Shown here in pieces: positions 21,833 through 32,728 of a stretch of 64,000 nt of DNA. The notes beneath the pieces were generated by a model, which was not told the DNA's origin, searched no databases, and worked only from the letters and a program-made list of their open reading frames with translations. The DNA is from Otatea glauca (lineage: Eukaryota > Streptophyta > Magnoliopsida > Poales > Poaceae): the NCBI GenBank assembly GCA_036346275.1, contig CM070719.1:434001-498000 (forward strand), in the 5' to 3' direction. Made by a program: the position numbers and the translations under genes. Numbering within the stretch: position 1 is the stretch's first letter; the number at the start of each line of letters is the position of its first letter.

Positions 21833-24800
21833 CTAACTTCTACTTATTCTTCTTCGAGGGCACTCATGGCGGGATATGGTCGGCGATCTCCGAGCGCAAG
21901 GCTCAACTTGAGCGCGAACCTTCGATCTCATCGCCGGTCCGGTTCCCAGCGATGTCGGCGCCACCACCGCAAGGTCTATACCGTCATAGTGAGAGACGGT
22001 ATTGACCAGCGCCGAGGAAGCTCCAAGTACGGCGCTAACGGTCAGCGCTCTCTCAACGCGCCCCGACACTCGGGCCAGCATGGGGGCGAGAGCGCTCGAA
22101 CCCGCCGCGGTTCCAAGGACCCGGTCGCAGACATGCTGGCCGGCCTTGCGAAGGGCCTCTAGTTCCACGGCCAGCTCGGCCCGACCACCTTCGGCTACCT
22201 TTAACGCCGCCTGCGCCACGTCCCGAGCCGTGACCGCCTCGTCACGAGCCTTTAGGGCATCTTCCCGCGCCTCTGTGGCGACGTTTAAACTCTTCTGTAG
22301 CTCTGCGGATCATAACATCCTCAGATAAGCACGCCTTATGAGTCGCGCTGGCAGAATTAACCAAGGAGTTGAGACACTTACCGCTGCGAGAACTCGCCAA
22401 ATTGCCGCTTGCTTCTTCCCGACCCCTCGTATGAGGTCCTCGTGAAGCCCGGCTCCTTCCGAGCGGTCTCCTGCTCGTAACGCCTTCGGCGGCGTCTTCC
22501 GGCCCGTCCGCTTCGTTTATGACGGGACGCTGCGCTACGCTGCCTCCTCTGCGGTGACGGCGGCATCCTTGGCGCTGGCAGCCTCCGCCAGAAGGAACTC
22601 GAGTTCCGCCGCCCTCCTCCTCGAGGCTTTGCCCCAGCGCTATTCAAGAGGGCCTTTCGTGGCTGCTCAGCCTCTTGGCGAGCCTCCGCTTTCTCTCGCC
22701 GATGGTCGAGCCTCTGAGCGAGACGCGGCTCAAGCAAGATCGGCGTAGATTCCTCCTCGACACCACTACCGGTCAGTCCGAAAGGCCAGAGGAGCTCGAC
22801 CTTGGCCTCGGAGCGGGCCAGCAGATGCTGTGAAATATAGACACTCCGTCAGTCGCCGCGAAATTCATCAGAAGGTACGAGAGGCCGGGCTCTCGGTAAA
22901 CTTACCATACTAACCGGCCGGAATCCCGACGATCGTGATCCAACGCCTCACGGAGGATTCGAGGGCAAGAGCCAGACCCTTCCGGATCTGGTCCACCTCA
23001 ACTTCGGTGTCCCGAGCGCCTTGCTGGAGGGCAGCCCACTCGCTCTCCTCCACTCGCCAAGGTCCCCACCCACGGGTCACACTCCGCAACACCTTCGGTC
23101 GCCTGCTCGACGGACGCCACCCGACCGGACTTCACACGGCAAGGGCGGTAGAATGGGCCCTCGAATCCCCTCGGCGGCCTCGCTGTTAGGCTCGACCGAT
23201 GCCTCCTTGAGGCACGGGCTCGACGCCCAACATCGCACTGCTCGCGAAGCGAGCTCGCGGTAGTGTCGATGTCAATTCCCTTCGGTAACAACAATCGCGC
23301 CACTCGGCGGCGTCCCAGCGGAGGCGACGGAGCTCCTCACCGACCTCGGCCTCGGATGAGGCCCGCCCTCCGATAGCGAAGCGCGCCCTCGCGCTACCGG
23401 CCGCTCAAGGCCGCGACCACCGCCCACTCGGTTGACACCTCCGCACCGATCGCAACTCATCGCGCGGTCGACTCCTCCGACAATGGAGCGGCGCGCTCCT
23501 GTGGGGCCACCACAGGGCGCACCGCAGCTGCGGCCATGACCACACCCGTATAAGCGCTGCACACTGCAAGCACTTAGAAGCTGTTCGGGCAACTTTGCGG
23601 TAACAATGTTCAAAACGGGGAAAAGGAATACTTACTGAGCCGAGCGGGTGCGCGGCAAGCGCGCCCTCTTCGCCGGTCCCCCTTCGAGGGGCAAATCCGC
23701 CGGTCGCTTCCCCGAAGCCGCCTCCACGAGGGGCGCCACCCCTGGGAGTGTGACGACGTCGCCGACCGCACGGTCACCCTCCGCCTGGGGTTCCCCGGCC
23801 GCGGTGCCTATGCGATCGCCCTCTGCCGGCCCCCCAATCGGGCCACCTCCGGTCGACAGGTCAGAAAAGAACCCACGGTATGGGTAACCGGAGCTCCCCC
23901 CGTTGCTATCGGTGGAGGATGCCCCTGCAGCGGTGGTCTCGGACACATCCTCACCACGTGCGGCCCTCGCCGCACGCTCCTTCTTCTTCTTCCTCTCCTA
24001 CTTCTGCTTCTTGCGGGAGGAATCAAAGTTGTCGCGCTCAGACGGCCGCGCCCTCGACGCCTTCTCCCCCGAGAGCAACGCCCGGGAGACCATTCCCGAG
24101 AGCCCCTAGAAAATGCGAAAACACCAGTCAGACTGGGCGCCAAAGGCAAAGGGAAGAAAGCGGCGAGGAGAAGACCGCCCGACCTACCAAATTCGGGGGG
24201 TGGGCCGATGAGAATGGCTCCGGTGGCGCCGCAGCCTCGATGAGCGCTTCCACCCGTTACGGCGGCCACCCGGGCTTCGACCTCCGTCGTGGCGAGCTCG
24301 GGCTCCGCCATCCTCATCTCGTCCGACGCCCCCTCATATCGGAACAGGGGGCGCGGCCTGTGCGTGAGGGGTTGCACGCGCATCCCCATGAAGGCACGCA
24401 CGACGGCGTCCCCAGTGAGCCCCTGCTCCACGATCAGGGCCACCATCTTCTTCTCCTTCTTATCAGCACCCCAGGTCCATTCTTCCCCCGCCACAGGAAG
24501 CTGGCCGGTGAATGGCGGAGCGCTGTCTCCGACATTCCGCACGTAAAACCACTCGGAACGCCATCCTTTGTTCGACGACGGTAGCTTGACGCCGAGGTAC
24601 TCCGAGCTCGCCGCCCGGGCCGGAGGGCCGAGCCACCGAGGGCGCGCAAAGATCCGCCGCCCGACCTTCCAGAGCCTTACTTGGAAGAAGTACCTCCACA
24701 GCGCCCAGTGCGGCTCGATCCCCAAGAAGGCCTCGCAAAGCGTAATGAAGATGGCGATCTGGAGGACCCCGTTGGGGTTGAGATGGTGTACCTCTGCCTT

Positions 24801-24988
24801 GTAATGAAAGAGCACCCTCGGCGAGCGGGTGCGCGCGGCAGCCGGGCCGCGCAAAGAATGAGGCTGGCACCACGATCTCGTCGTCTCCCGACGCTGGGGC
24901 GGCGGCCCCCGTCGGCACCCTCCAGTGGGAGAGATCCTGCACGATGAGGAAACCTTTCTTCACCAAGCCGAGCGCGCGGCTAGCCTGG
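21833..24988 (-). pseudogene. RT2 antisense ORF with Transposase_28-like domain, degenerate
   Basis: Read on the minus strand, the N-terminal part (about 24970-24330) encodes NPNGVLQIAIFITLCEAFLG, HWALWRYFFQV and RSEWFYVRNVGDSAPPF. This is the pattern of the 'putative gypsy type transposon' domain (Pfam Transposase_28) typical of antisense ORFs in grass Tat elements. The C-terminal part at 22219-21833 reads ELEALRKAGQHVCDRVLG and SALVNTVSHYDGIDLA, also typical of these proteins, with charged, coiled-coil-like sequence between. Frameshifts break it. Its extreme 5' end continues across the solo LTR at about 29195-29340. Confidence 0.75.
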
Positions 24989-27900
24989 TGTAAGGCCCCC
25001 ATTTTCGATAAATTAATATCGAAAATGGATACCATGTGCATACAGTACTAGTTCCATGATCAGTGGCTAGTACGCACAAATACAAATTGATATCACAGTC
25101 ATACACAACTTTATTATTACAGCAGAAGCAAATACATATCATTCTTACAATACCAAAAGTAAAAGCATAACAATGAGATATTCATCTTGTAGTATGCCCT
25201 TTTATCCCAAAATCCCCACAGTAAATCGACAAGGAGAACCCTAGTAAAATTCATCGCTCACATCCCGAATCCTGCGTCATAAAAGGTATCGTCGGGGAAA
25301 TCTGTTTCTTCACCTAAAAACATCAACATGGGCAAGTTGAGTACTTACGTACTCGCAAGACTTTTGCAAAACCTATCATATATGCAGGCTATTTCAAGGG
25401 AAAGCTCATGGTTGTTTTGCATAAAGCTAAATTGAAATTTAAATACAGAATAATAGATGGTAAAACGAAGTTTAAGTAAAAGCAGCTTAATACTGAAAGT
25501 AACTGAATGTAAGCATAAGTAAGTATCAAATACCTGAGTATCATAACCATTTCCAAGAATCATTTCTACTGTCACAGCAGAAATTGCCAAGAAACCATTC
25601 CTACCAGTCCCAGGTAGAAATCCAGAGTTTTATGAAAATATAAAACAGTTAACTAGTGCTGGCGCACCAAGATTCCAATACCGCAGGAACGGCTTTTCGA
25701 AAAGTTTGACACTCTGCAGAGTTGTACATCTTTACCCACAAGTAATGATCAACCTCTTTTGCCAGGCCAGTAACACACTTCCTTTGGTGTGTCGGCAAGG
25801 AGATCATAACAAAACCGTTACATTGTTTAACCCTAACTTTGCACCAGCCCGGTGACGTCAAACCCGTACTATGGTATTTATGTTTGCACAGTCACTGCAC
25901 AATAATGATTAAGCATGTCCATAGTATGGTATTCACCGTTGTATTAGCAAACGTGACTCCCAACACCTCGGTGTGGGCGCCCCTACGAGCAACCAGTCAC
26001 TGAAGAGGCTCGTACTACTTCGGCCTACCAATGTGCAAAGCTAGTTTTAAGCAACTTAATAAGTTAGAGCTGTCCCATACCAGCACAAGTAGTTGTACGG
26101 TAAATTCTTGGGTTTAACGAACACGTAGTTCGGTCCTTAATCCGACACGGGCAATAGTCTCCACCCTACATTACGTACAAGTCCCTTGTACACCCGGCTA
26201 TTGCCAATAATTGCCCGCATCAAAACCATAGTTTTATTTTCATTTTTGATCAAAATACCAACCAGGAAAGGTCATACCTATTAAGTTGTCATATCCAACA
26301 TTTTTAATCAGGTCAAGATTTTATTTTGCTTTTAGCATGGCTAAGCATGTCACTAAGTGTGATTAACCCAAATTGACATTAAATAATGTCTATGCTATTC
26401 TATGGTTATCAAGGTTCACAATTTCATACTTATCAAGGAAGTTCCATAAGTCTACAGGTAAAACTACCAATACCCATAATATAGCATACTTTAGTAAAAT
26501 AAAGTATGCAGTAAAACATTTAATGAAAACATTTATAAAATTGGGATCAATATGATCAAAGGGGTGCTTGCCTTGTTGATGATCCTCGACGTCAAACTCC
26601 TGATCGTCGAATTCACGAGTTTCGTCAAAAGCTACGTCGAATAATAATAACATGGCAATTCCAACAAAACGAAATGATCAGACATAAGAACCAAATAAAA
26701 TCAACTGTTTGAATTAACATATTTGTTGTTCATTGATTTACAAGTTTTTCTGAATATTTTCTGATTAGGTTCTTATAATAGCCAATCTTAGTTTCTTGAA
26801 TAATTCACTTTCATTTATCATTTTCAGAGACCATTTTTACAGGTTTCATTAGTCTGGATTTTCAATTTCTAAATTCTGAAATTATTTAAATTACCATTAT
26901 GGAACTACTTTCTTACCCTATATTATACTTTAATTATTTTCCATGGTACACCCTAAGTATTTTTGCATATTCAGGTTCCTAACAAAGCATGGAGTCTAAT
27001 AAAATTTGTTTCATTCAATTTGAAGTTGAATTGCAGAAATTCTATTCACAACATATTTCAAATTCTTTCTTTAAATTTAAATCTGAAATTCAAACAGAAT
27101 TATTTTTGAAATATTTTTGCATATTCTGAATCTAAATGATTTTAGATGAATTTAGAAATTTATTTCACTTCATTTGGTTGGATAGTTCAAAAGATATTTA
27201 AGTTTGATTGCATTCGGTTTTGAAAATACAGAAAATTAGTAAATATACTAAAAATGGAAAGTACGCTTTTGCACTGAAAATAAGCCTTCCTTTTCTGTAT
27301 TTGCTCGATCGAGGCTCGACGGGGGCCCACCGGCGATGAGGGGTGCTCGCGTAGTGTGGCTGACACGCGGGCCCGCGAGCTCACGCGGTGCACGAGGCTG
27401 ACAAGTGGGACCGAGGGGTCAGCGACTTGGCTCAGCACTCGCGACTGACATGGGGGCCGATCGCCGGTGACACCGGCGCAGGGTTGCGGTTGCAAGGCTC
27501 GCCACGCGCGGCTACGCCGAGAAGTGGAATGGATTCCATATTCTTGCTCAGCGTGCTTGCGCGATCCTAGGGGTGGTATCGCTTCGACCAGGGGTGGCCG
27601 GAGGCGACCTGCCACCGGAGAGGGGCGGCGGCGGAAATGGCCGACGGCGCACCGGCGAAACTACGGCTTCCTGGGGTGGAAGAACTTCACGGCGAGCATC
27701 AATGGATCACATAGATCTCATTTTGGCTTTAGCAAGGAAAAGAGTGACGGAGGGAAGCTCTCACCGTGAGGTGCATGGCGCGCGAAGCTTCGGTGGGAGA
27801 GCTTGTTGGGGAAGAGGACGTGAAATTGAGGTAGGCAAAGACTTCAGGGTGCTATGAGGGTGCTTCGGGTTGATTGGTTCGGGGTGAAATGGACTAAGGC

Positions 27901-29194
27901 GGTGCAACGACGAGTTTTCCCTTTTTCGGGTTTCTGGCCGGAGATGGGGAAGAAGAGGGTGTTCGGCGGCGATGAGGCGTTTTGGTGCGGCTTTTCTGGT
28001 TCCAGGTGAATGCTCAAGAGCTCGCGACAGCGTTGCAATGCTTATATAGGCGAATGAGGCGGTTGGCACAGGGTTTGGACAGAGAGGCAACGCGGCGGCT
28101 TGCGCAGGCGATTTCGCGGCTGTTCTAGCACGGGAGAGAGAGCATGGAGGTCGAGGCGGGTGCGGTGCATCCTGGGCGACGTGCTGGCGTCCTCGGGTGG
28201 CGAGTTGCGGCGCGGGTGGCGACAAAACGGGAGAGGGCGGCGTCGGCTCGGTGAGAGAGCGGCGAAGCAACGGGAGAGAACGGGAAAAGAACGGAGAGGG
28301 TGAAGATGACAGGTGGGACCGGGCGGTCAGAGAGAGAAAAGGAGGTCGGCTGCTCGGACAGCTGTCCAGGCGGGCCCACATGTCGGCGAGACAGGGTTAT
28401 AATCTCAGGACAAATCTGGACAGTTCAGGATAAAACCGGAAGTTTAGGCTAGAAGATAAAATCAAAATTTTACAAAACTTTTTACTGAGGTCGGAAAGGT
28501 AAATATTAAGGTATAGAAAAATTTTCAGATAATTTTGACAAGTAAATTATTTATTAAAAATCTAACAATGCACTGTTGGAGATTTTAGCTGATTCTGTTT
28601 TGCATTTATTTGAAGGTTAAAGTGACTTTATAATTTTATGAAACTTTTTGAAAAGATTCGTATTAATATTATATACCTTTAATAAACTTTTCAAAATTTT
28701 ATATTTTATATTTTATTTTTAATAATTCTGACACTGCATTTTCCAGCTTTTAAGATTGACTGTTCTTGAATTTCTAAAATTACTAAATGAAGAGATAAAT
28801 TCTTGATATTTTTACCAGGGTTGGGTTAAGTTAATATGTCGTCATGGTTAAAATTTCAACTCTGGTTAAGGTAATAAAAATACTGAACAAATCTTTTGGT
28901 TCAGATTTCCACTTGTCTCCTCATGATTATCTTTGTATTTTATTTTATTTTATTAATGCCAGGACAGAGCAAGTGGCACAAATTTGATTCTTAGATTTTT
29001 AAGGATTTTACTGACTTTATGTTTTTACCTTTTGTCTTTTACCATTTTGCTATATTGAGAATTTGGATTTCTTTTAATAAGAAAAGGCCAAAAGAATTTT
29101 CTTTATTTCAAGAAAAATCAGAAAACATGACAATAAATCATATGGATATTTTTAATATTGTATTTCTGATTTTATTGAATTTTGGGTTGTTACA
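24989..29194 (-). mobile_element. Solo LTR, Tekay/Del-like chromovirus, 4.2 kb
   Basis: Read on the minus strand it starts TGTAACAACCCAAAATTCAA and ends GGGGGCCTTACA, with a perfect 5-bp target duplication CCTGG (24984-24988 and 29195-29199). No gag or pol is present inside. The start sequence and the roughly 4-kb size fit the very long LTRs of Tekay/Del chromoviruses. A GC-rich part at 27300-28400 leaves long open frames by composition. The single LTR with an intact target duplication points to LTR-LTR recombination that removed the internal region. Confidence 0.85.
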
Positions 29195-29199
29195 CCTGG

Positions 29200-30154
29200 G
29201 CAGAGCACTCCGGCCACGATATCCTCGCGAGAAGGCGGCGGAAAGGTGAGGAAGGGAGAAGGCTCTTTTTTGTTTTTTCTTGTCTTAGGCGAAGGGCTGG
29301 AAAATGAGGAAAGCAAGAGCGTGTAACTACCCAAGAGCGTCCCAGCGACGAATTTATAGAAGATGAGTGGGCGCCGACCGAACAAGCACCTCCTCGAGCG
29401 AAGAGTCGCGTACACCCTCGTCTGCCGCGCTGGGCGCTTGGTAACTCCCGGTTTCCAATTCCTCTCTGCTTTTAATCCTGACAAGCCAGTAGAGCCGTAA
29501 AGACACTGCCTCGGGCCACGAGTCCTGAGACCTTTTCGGTCTCCGCCTTGAGGCTTGGGCGCTTGCCACTGAAGCGCGTCAGAGAGGCCAGGCCGGCACG
29601 CGGCCCCAAAATGGCAAGAGCTCGATGGCTCGCGCCAGGGCTCAAACCAAAGTCAGGTTATAAAGGCCTATCCCACCGGATGGACGTAAGGCCACCCCAA
29701 AAAAATCGAGCAAAGGACGGCACGAGGCGAGTCCCGCGATCCCCGTTGGGTGGTGACGACCCAATCGCCTCTACTCGTGTCCGAGACCATACTTCACACT
29801 CTCCCGGGAGCTCATCGATGGGTGACAACCAGCTGTGCCCTGGGTCGGCGAACGACCCATGGTCCGATACGGGATCGAGTAAAGAAATGTTTCTTATGGG
29901 TCGCCCCACGGCAGGGCCAGGACACCCTACTCTGGGATCGTCCGCTCGGAAGGGTCCCCCTTGGGTGGGACCTCCCAGGACCCACTCGGACTACCTGTTA
30001 TTAGCTCCACGAGCATGACGTTTGAACCAACGCGGGTAAACGCACGTCGCTCACCCCCTCCAGGTCCCACACCTGCGGACGGGGAACACGTGTGGGATAG
30101 ACGGTGGACACTTCTCTCGCAGCTACCCTCGCTAGACGAGGACTCGAGATGGAT
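29200..30154. other. RT2 3' spacer, no gene
   Basis: The first 140 bases continue the antisense ORF past the solo LTR. The rest is GC-rich with no convincing coding sequence. Confidence 0.5.
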
Positions 30155-30308
30155 GCCCCACGTCCAGCTACGACGTAAAACGAGCCACGTCCAGCCACGA
30201 CGTAAAACGAGCCACGTCCAGCCACGACGTAAAACGAGCCACGTCCAGCCACGACGTAAAACGAGCCACGTCCAGCCACGACGTAAAACGAGCCACGTCC
30301 AGCCACGC
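30155..30308. repeat. 27-bp tandem repeat, about 5.7 units
   Basis: The unit CCACGTCCAGCCACGACGTA plus AAACGAG repeats without gaps, and only the first unit has a base change (AGCTACG). Because 27 is a multiple of three, every frame without a stop gives a 9-residue peptide repeat on both strands, which makes spurious ORFs. Confidence 0.92.
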
Positions 30309-30615
30309 CCGAATACTTGCACCCGGAAAGAAACGATCACCTATCGATTACCGATTCTCGAATGCCAAGTTGGAAAATAATCGAAACGAGCTCATTGCAA
30401 AGACAAGGAAAAAAGGAGATTTCATTATAGGCCAACAGGCTCAAACTTTACACCATGTTACATAAGTCGCCCAGCAGATTCGAAAAACTACGCAAGGCTA
30501 CAAGATACGGTGGAGCTATTTCTGCACCAAGTATCATATCTTGAGCATCGATGCCGCCTCCGCCGCACCGACAGCGACCTGCGCGTAGATCCCGCCAGCG
30601 CCACCGCATTGACGG

Positions 30616-30852
30616 CTACCCGCGGCGCACCTGCGCCATCGCCTCCAGGAGGGCCGCCCTTACTTCGAAGAGCTTCGGGATGACCCCAATCAACGCGTCA
30701 ACGGCGGCGGTGTCGCGGGCCACGGCCTCCTCTTCCTCCGTGAGCTCGGCCATCGCCTGATCGTACTCAGCCCAGAGCCCGACCAGAGGATCTTCTTCCT
30801 CCACCTCGTCGTCGTCACCAAAGCTAAAGATCAGTGGATGCCTCGAAGCCAT
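30616..30852 (-). CDS. Small acidic antisense ORF in RT2
   Basis: Minus-strand frame of 78 codons starting MASRHPLIFSFGDDDEVEEE and ending in stop at 30616. It contains LWAEYDQAMAELTEEEE and a helical, leucine- and alanine-rich C-terminus. It lies near the 3' LTR, antisense to gag-pol, and upstream of the larger antisense ORF in its own direction. Its open frame is striking in an otherwise shattered element. It may be the first exon of the antisense transcript. Function unknown. Confidence 0.4.
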   Translation of the reverse strand: MASRHPLIFSFGDDDEVEEEDPLVGLWAEYDQAMAELTEEEEAVARDTAAVDALIGVIPKLFEVRAALLEAMAQVRRG

Positions 30853-31229
30853 TTCGAGGATTGCAAAAAGAGGACTTTGGTTTGAGGGACGATCACTCAA
30901 ACAAGCGGCGGCTCCCTTATATACCCAGACGAAGGGAGATCGAGCGTCTCCAGAATAAATGCAAGCGCCGGAAAACGAAGCGCCCTTCACCAAAATCCGA
31001 AGTAGTCAAGAAGACGAGCGGGCAAGGTGAACCAAGCCATGCGCGATGCACGCAACGAAGCAATTAGAAAGCCCCTGGCGGTTCGAATGCCCCCGGCCAA
31101 GTTCCAGGGCAGCCGTCGAATGCGTTGGGGTACACCTGACGGAAACCGGTTGGCCTAGTCAGTCGGACCGTCCAAACAGGCCCAGTCGCCATTCATAGTC
31201 AATTTCAACCCCAATCGAATCCGCGAACT

Positions 31230-31248
31230 CGCCGGAGGTTCGGGGCTA
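31230..31248 (+). other. RT2 polypurine tract region
   Basis: GGAGGTTCGGGGCTA precedes the 3' LTR start. It is purine-rich but interrupted, as expected for a decayed tract. Confidence 0.45.
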
Positions 31249-32148
31249 TCGACGAATACTCATACCGGGGTACCCCAACGCCACGGTAACGAAATGGTCT
31301 GCCTCAAGCATAACTCGAACCTAGCAGCCGCTCCAGTTCGCTACCGACCAAGAGCACCTATAGACGCGCAGACGCCCATCCTCGACCAATCGGGATAAGC
31401 ATCCCGACCAGCGGGGCTCCCGACCTCCACCGCAGTCGGATCTCCCGACCGATCAAACCAAGGCAACCTTCGCCAATGGCCGCGTGTCGGCCTTCACCGC
31501 CCACACCACGCGCCCCACGGACGGGTCAATCGGTGACTATACGAGTAGGTGGCCCCTTCCCAAGATGGTTTAATAGCCGCCGAAGTCAAGCTTCCATCCC
31601 ATCGGCGACCACGACGACACAAAAACGCGCTCTCTCCGAGGCAAAGACCAACGTTATACGCAGAACGCCAACACTGTCGAGCTCACGAATGCGGTATGCC
31701 ATTTCCCAACGAAGCAGCTAACCGCTCCGCCCAACAAGACTACCGACCCAGCGTGGGCAAGACGAATGGTGACCAGTTGACAGAACGAAGGACCGAAGCT
31801 CTTAGCATAGGTCACCTCGCCCTTCCCCAACTCTCGATGTAACCTGCCCCTTCTTACTGTATAAAAGAAGGCAGAAACCCCCGGAGAGGGAAAAAGAAGA
31901 AGAGAGGAAAAAAGAGACACACGGACGAGCAACGAGCATTCTTGCGCTGAGGCTCTTAGCTCGCTCTTGTAAAACACTGTGTAATCATCCGCCCTAAAGA
32001 CAATACTATACCACCACACAAACTGGAGTAGGGACATTCAGCCCGAACCAGTATACATCTTGGGCTTCCGAGTCTAACCATTCAGGGAGTGGGAACGTGC
32101 GGCCCCTTAGACTTACAAATTTACTTGCCGGTGCTCGAAACGCCGACA
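31249..32148 (+). repeat. RT2 3' LTR
   Basis: Begins TCGACGAATACTCATACC and ends CGCCGACA, followed by target duplication AGCGC. Compared with the 5' LTR, the first bases differ (TGACG there, TCGACG here). An original TGTCGACG, matching the CCGACA end, would explain both. Confidence 0.88.
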
Positions 32149-32191
32149 AGCGCCTACCCTATAAATTCATTGCCGACTACAAAAGTCGACA
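32149..32191 (+). repeat. RT2 target duplication and end of RT1 3' LTR
   Basis: AGCGC at 32149-32153, then CTACCCTATAAATTCATTGCCGACTACAAAAGTCGACA-like sequence that equals the last 38 bases of the RT1 5' LTR. The duplicated OPR segment begins 50 bases further on. Confidence 0.88.
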
Positions 32192-32728
32192 GTACGATCC
32201 TCTCCTAATTAAGTGTATGTAAATCGGTCGATCGGTGAACTAGTCTTGCAGCATATCCAACGATATCGTCGACTCCCCTCCCCTGCATGCACTGCCGCCA
32301 TCATCGCCGCGGCCGCCGACAACCGGGAGGCCGGAGCGGTGCTGATATATTTCCCCCCTTCCTTTTTTCAGTAGAAAATCCATGAGCATCCATCCACACG
32401 AGACACGATCTGAGAGTGCGAGGGAGTCCAGTCCAGGAAAAAAAAAATTGAACCTAGGGACGGCGGCGAGCAGCTGCCTCCGTCGCCGGAGTTGTGTTGG
32501 CCGATAATGTGCAGCGAAGTGCAATGCTGACCCCGATCTTTCTAATTTGATGATCAATCTCATAGATAATTAGTGCTCGTTTCGGAATCATGGATTCCCT
32601 TCACGTACGTAGGATTTTATTGGAGGCAAGCCAGCTAGTGATCGAGCATCACACAAGGAATGATCGATCATGATTTATGATTGATGACACGACAAGACAG
32701 CCGAGAATTGTAGTAGCTAGCTAGCTAG

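Larger units (their letters stand above)
14407..32148 (+). mobile_element. RT2: Tat-type Ty3/Gypsy LTR retrotransposon, 17.7 kb including an insert
   Basis: LTRs at 14407-15275 and 31249-32148 are flanked by a perfect 5-bp target duplication, AGCGC (14402-14406 and 32149-32153). The order gag, reverse transcriptase, RNase H, integrase on the plus strand, followed by a long antisense ORF before the 3' LTR, is that of the Tat lineage (RIRE2/Retand-like). Without the 4.2-kb solo LTR at 24989-29194 it is about 13.5 kb. All reading frames are broken by many small deletions and substitutions, so it is dead. Both LTRs contain a TATA-like ATAAAAGAAGGCAGA region. Confidence 0.9.
11487..32191 (+). mobile_element. 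RT1: short non-autonomous LTR retrotransposon, split by RT2
   Basis: LTRs at 11487-12017 and at 13901-14406 continued at 32154-32191 enclose an internal region of only 1.9 kb (12018-13900). That region has a primer-binding-site-like start and a gag N-terminal remnant but no protease, reverse transcriptase or integrase, so the element depended on others. The two LTRs are close but clearly different. GTAC flanks both sides (before 11487 and after 32191), which fits a target duplication with one changed base. The second LTR is interrupted by the whole of RT2. Confidence 0.8.

Noticed and set aside
22378..22737. Separate gene in the plus or minus strand of RT2
   Set aside because: Part of the degenerate antisense ORF of RT2 (coiled-coil part), not an independent gene.
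27761..28381. 206-codon minus-strand frame in the solo LTR
   Set aside because: It lies in the GC-rich part of a Tekay-like LTR, with serine/proline-rich low-complexity text. No family likeness.
30155..30308. CRISPR-like array
   Set aside because: Units are contiguous with no spacers, so it is a minisatellite.
29961..30380. Plus- and minus-strand frames of 137-139 codons
   Set aside because: They are produced by the 27-bp tandem repeat, whose length is a multiple of three.
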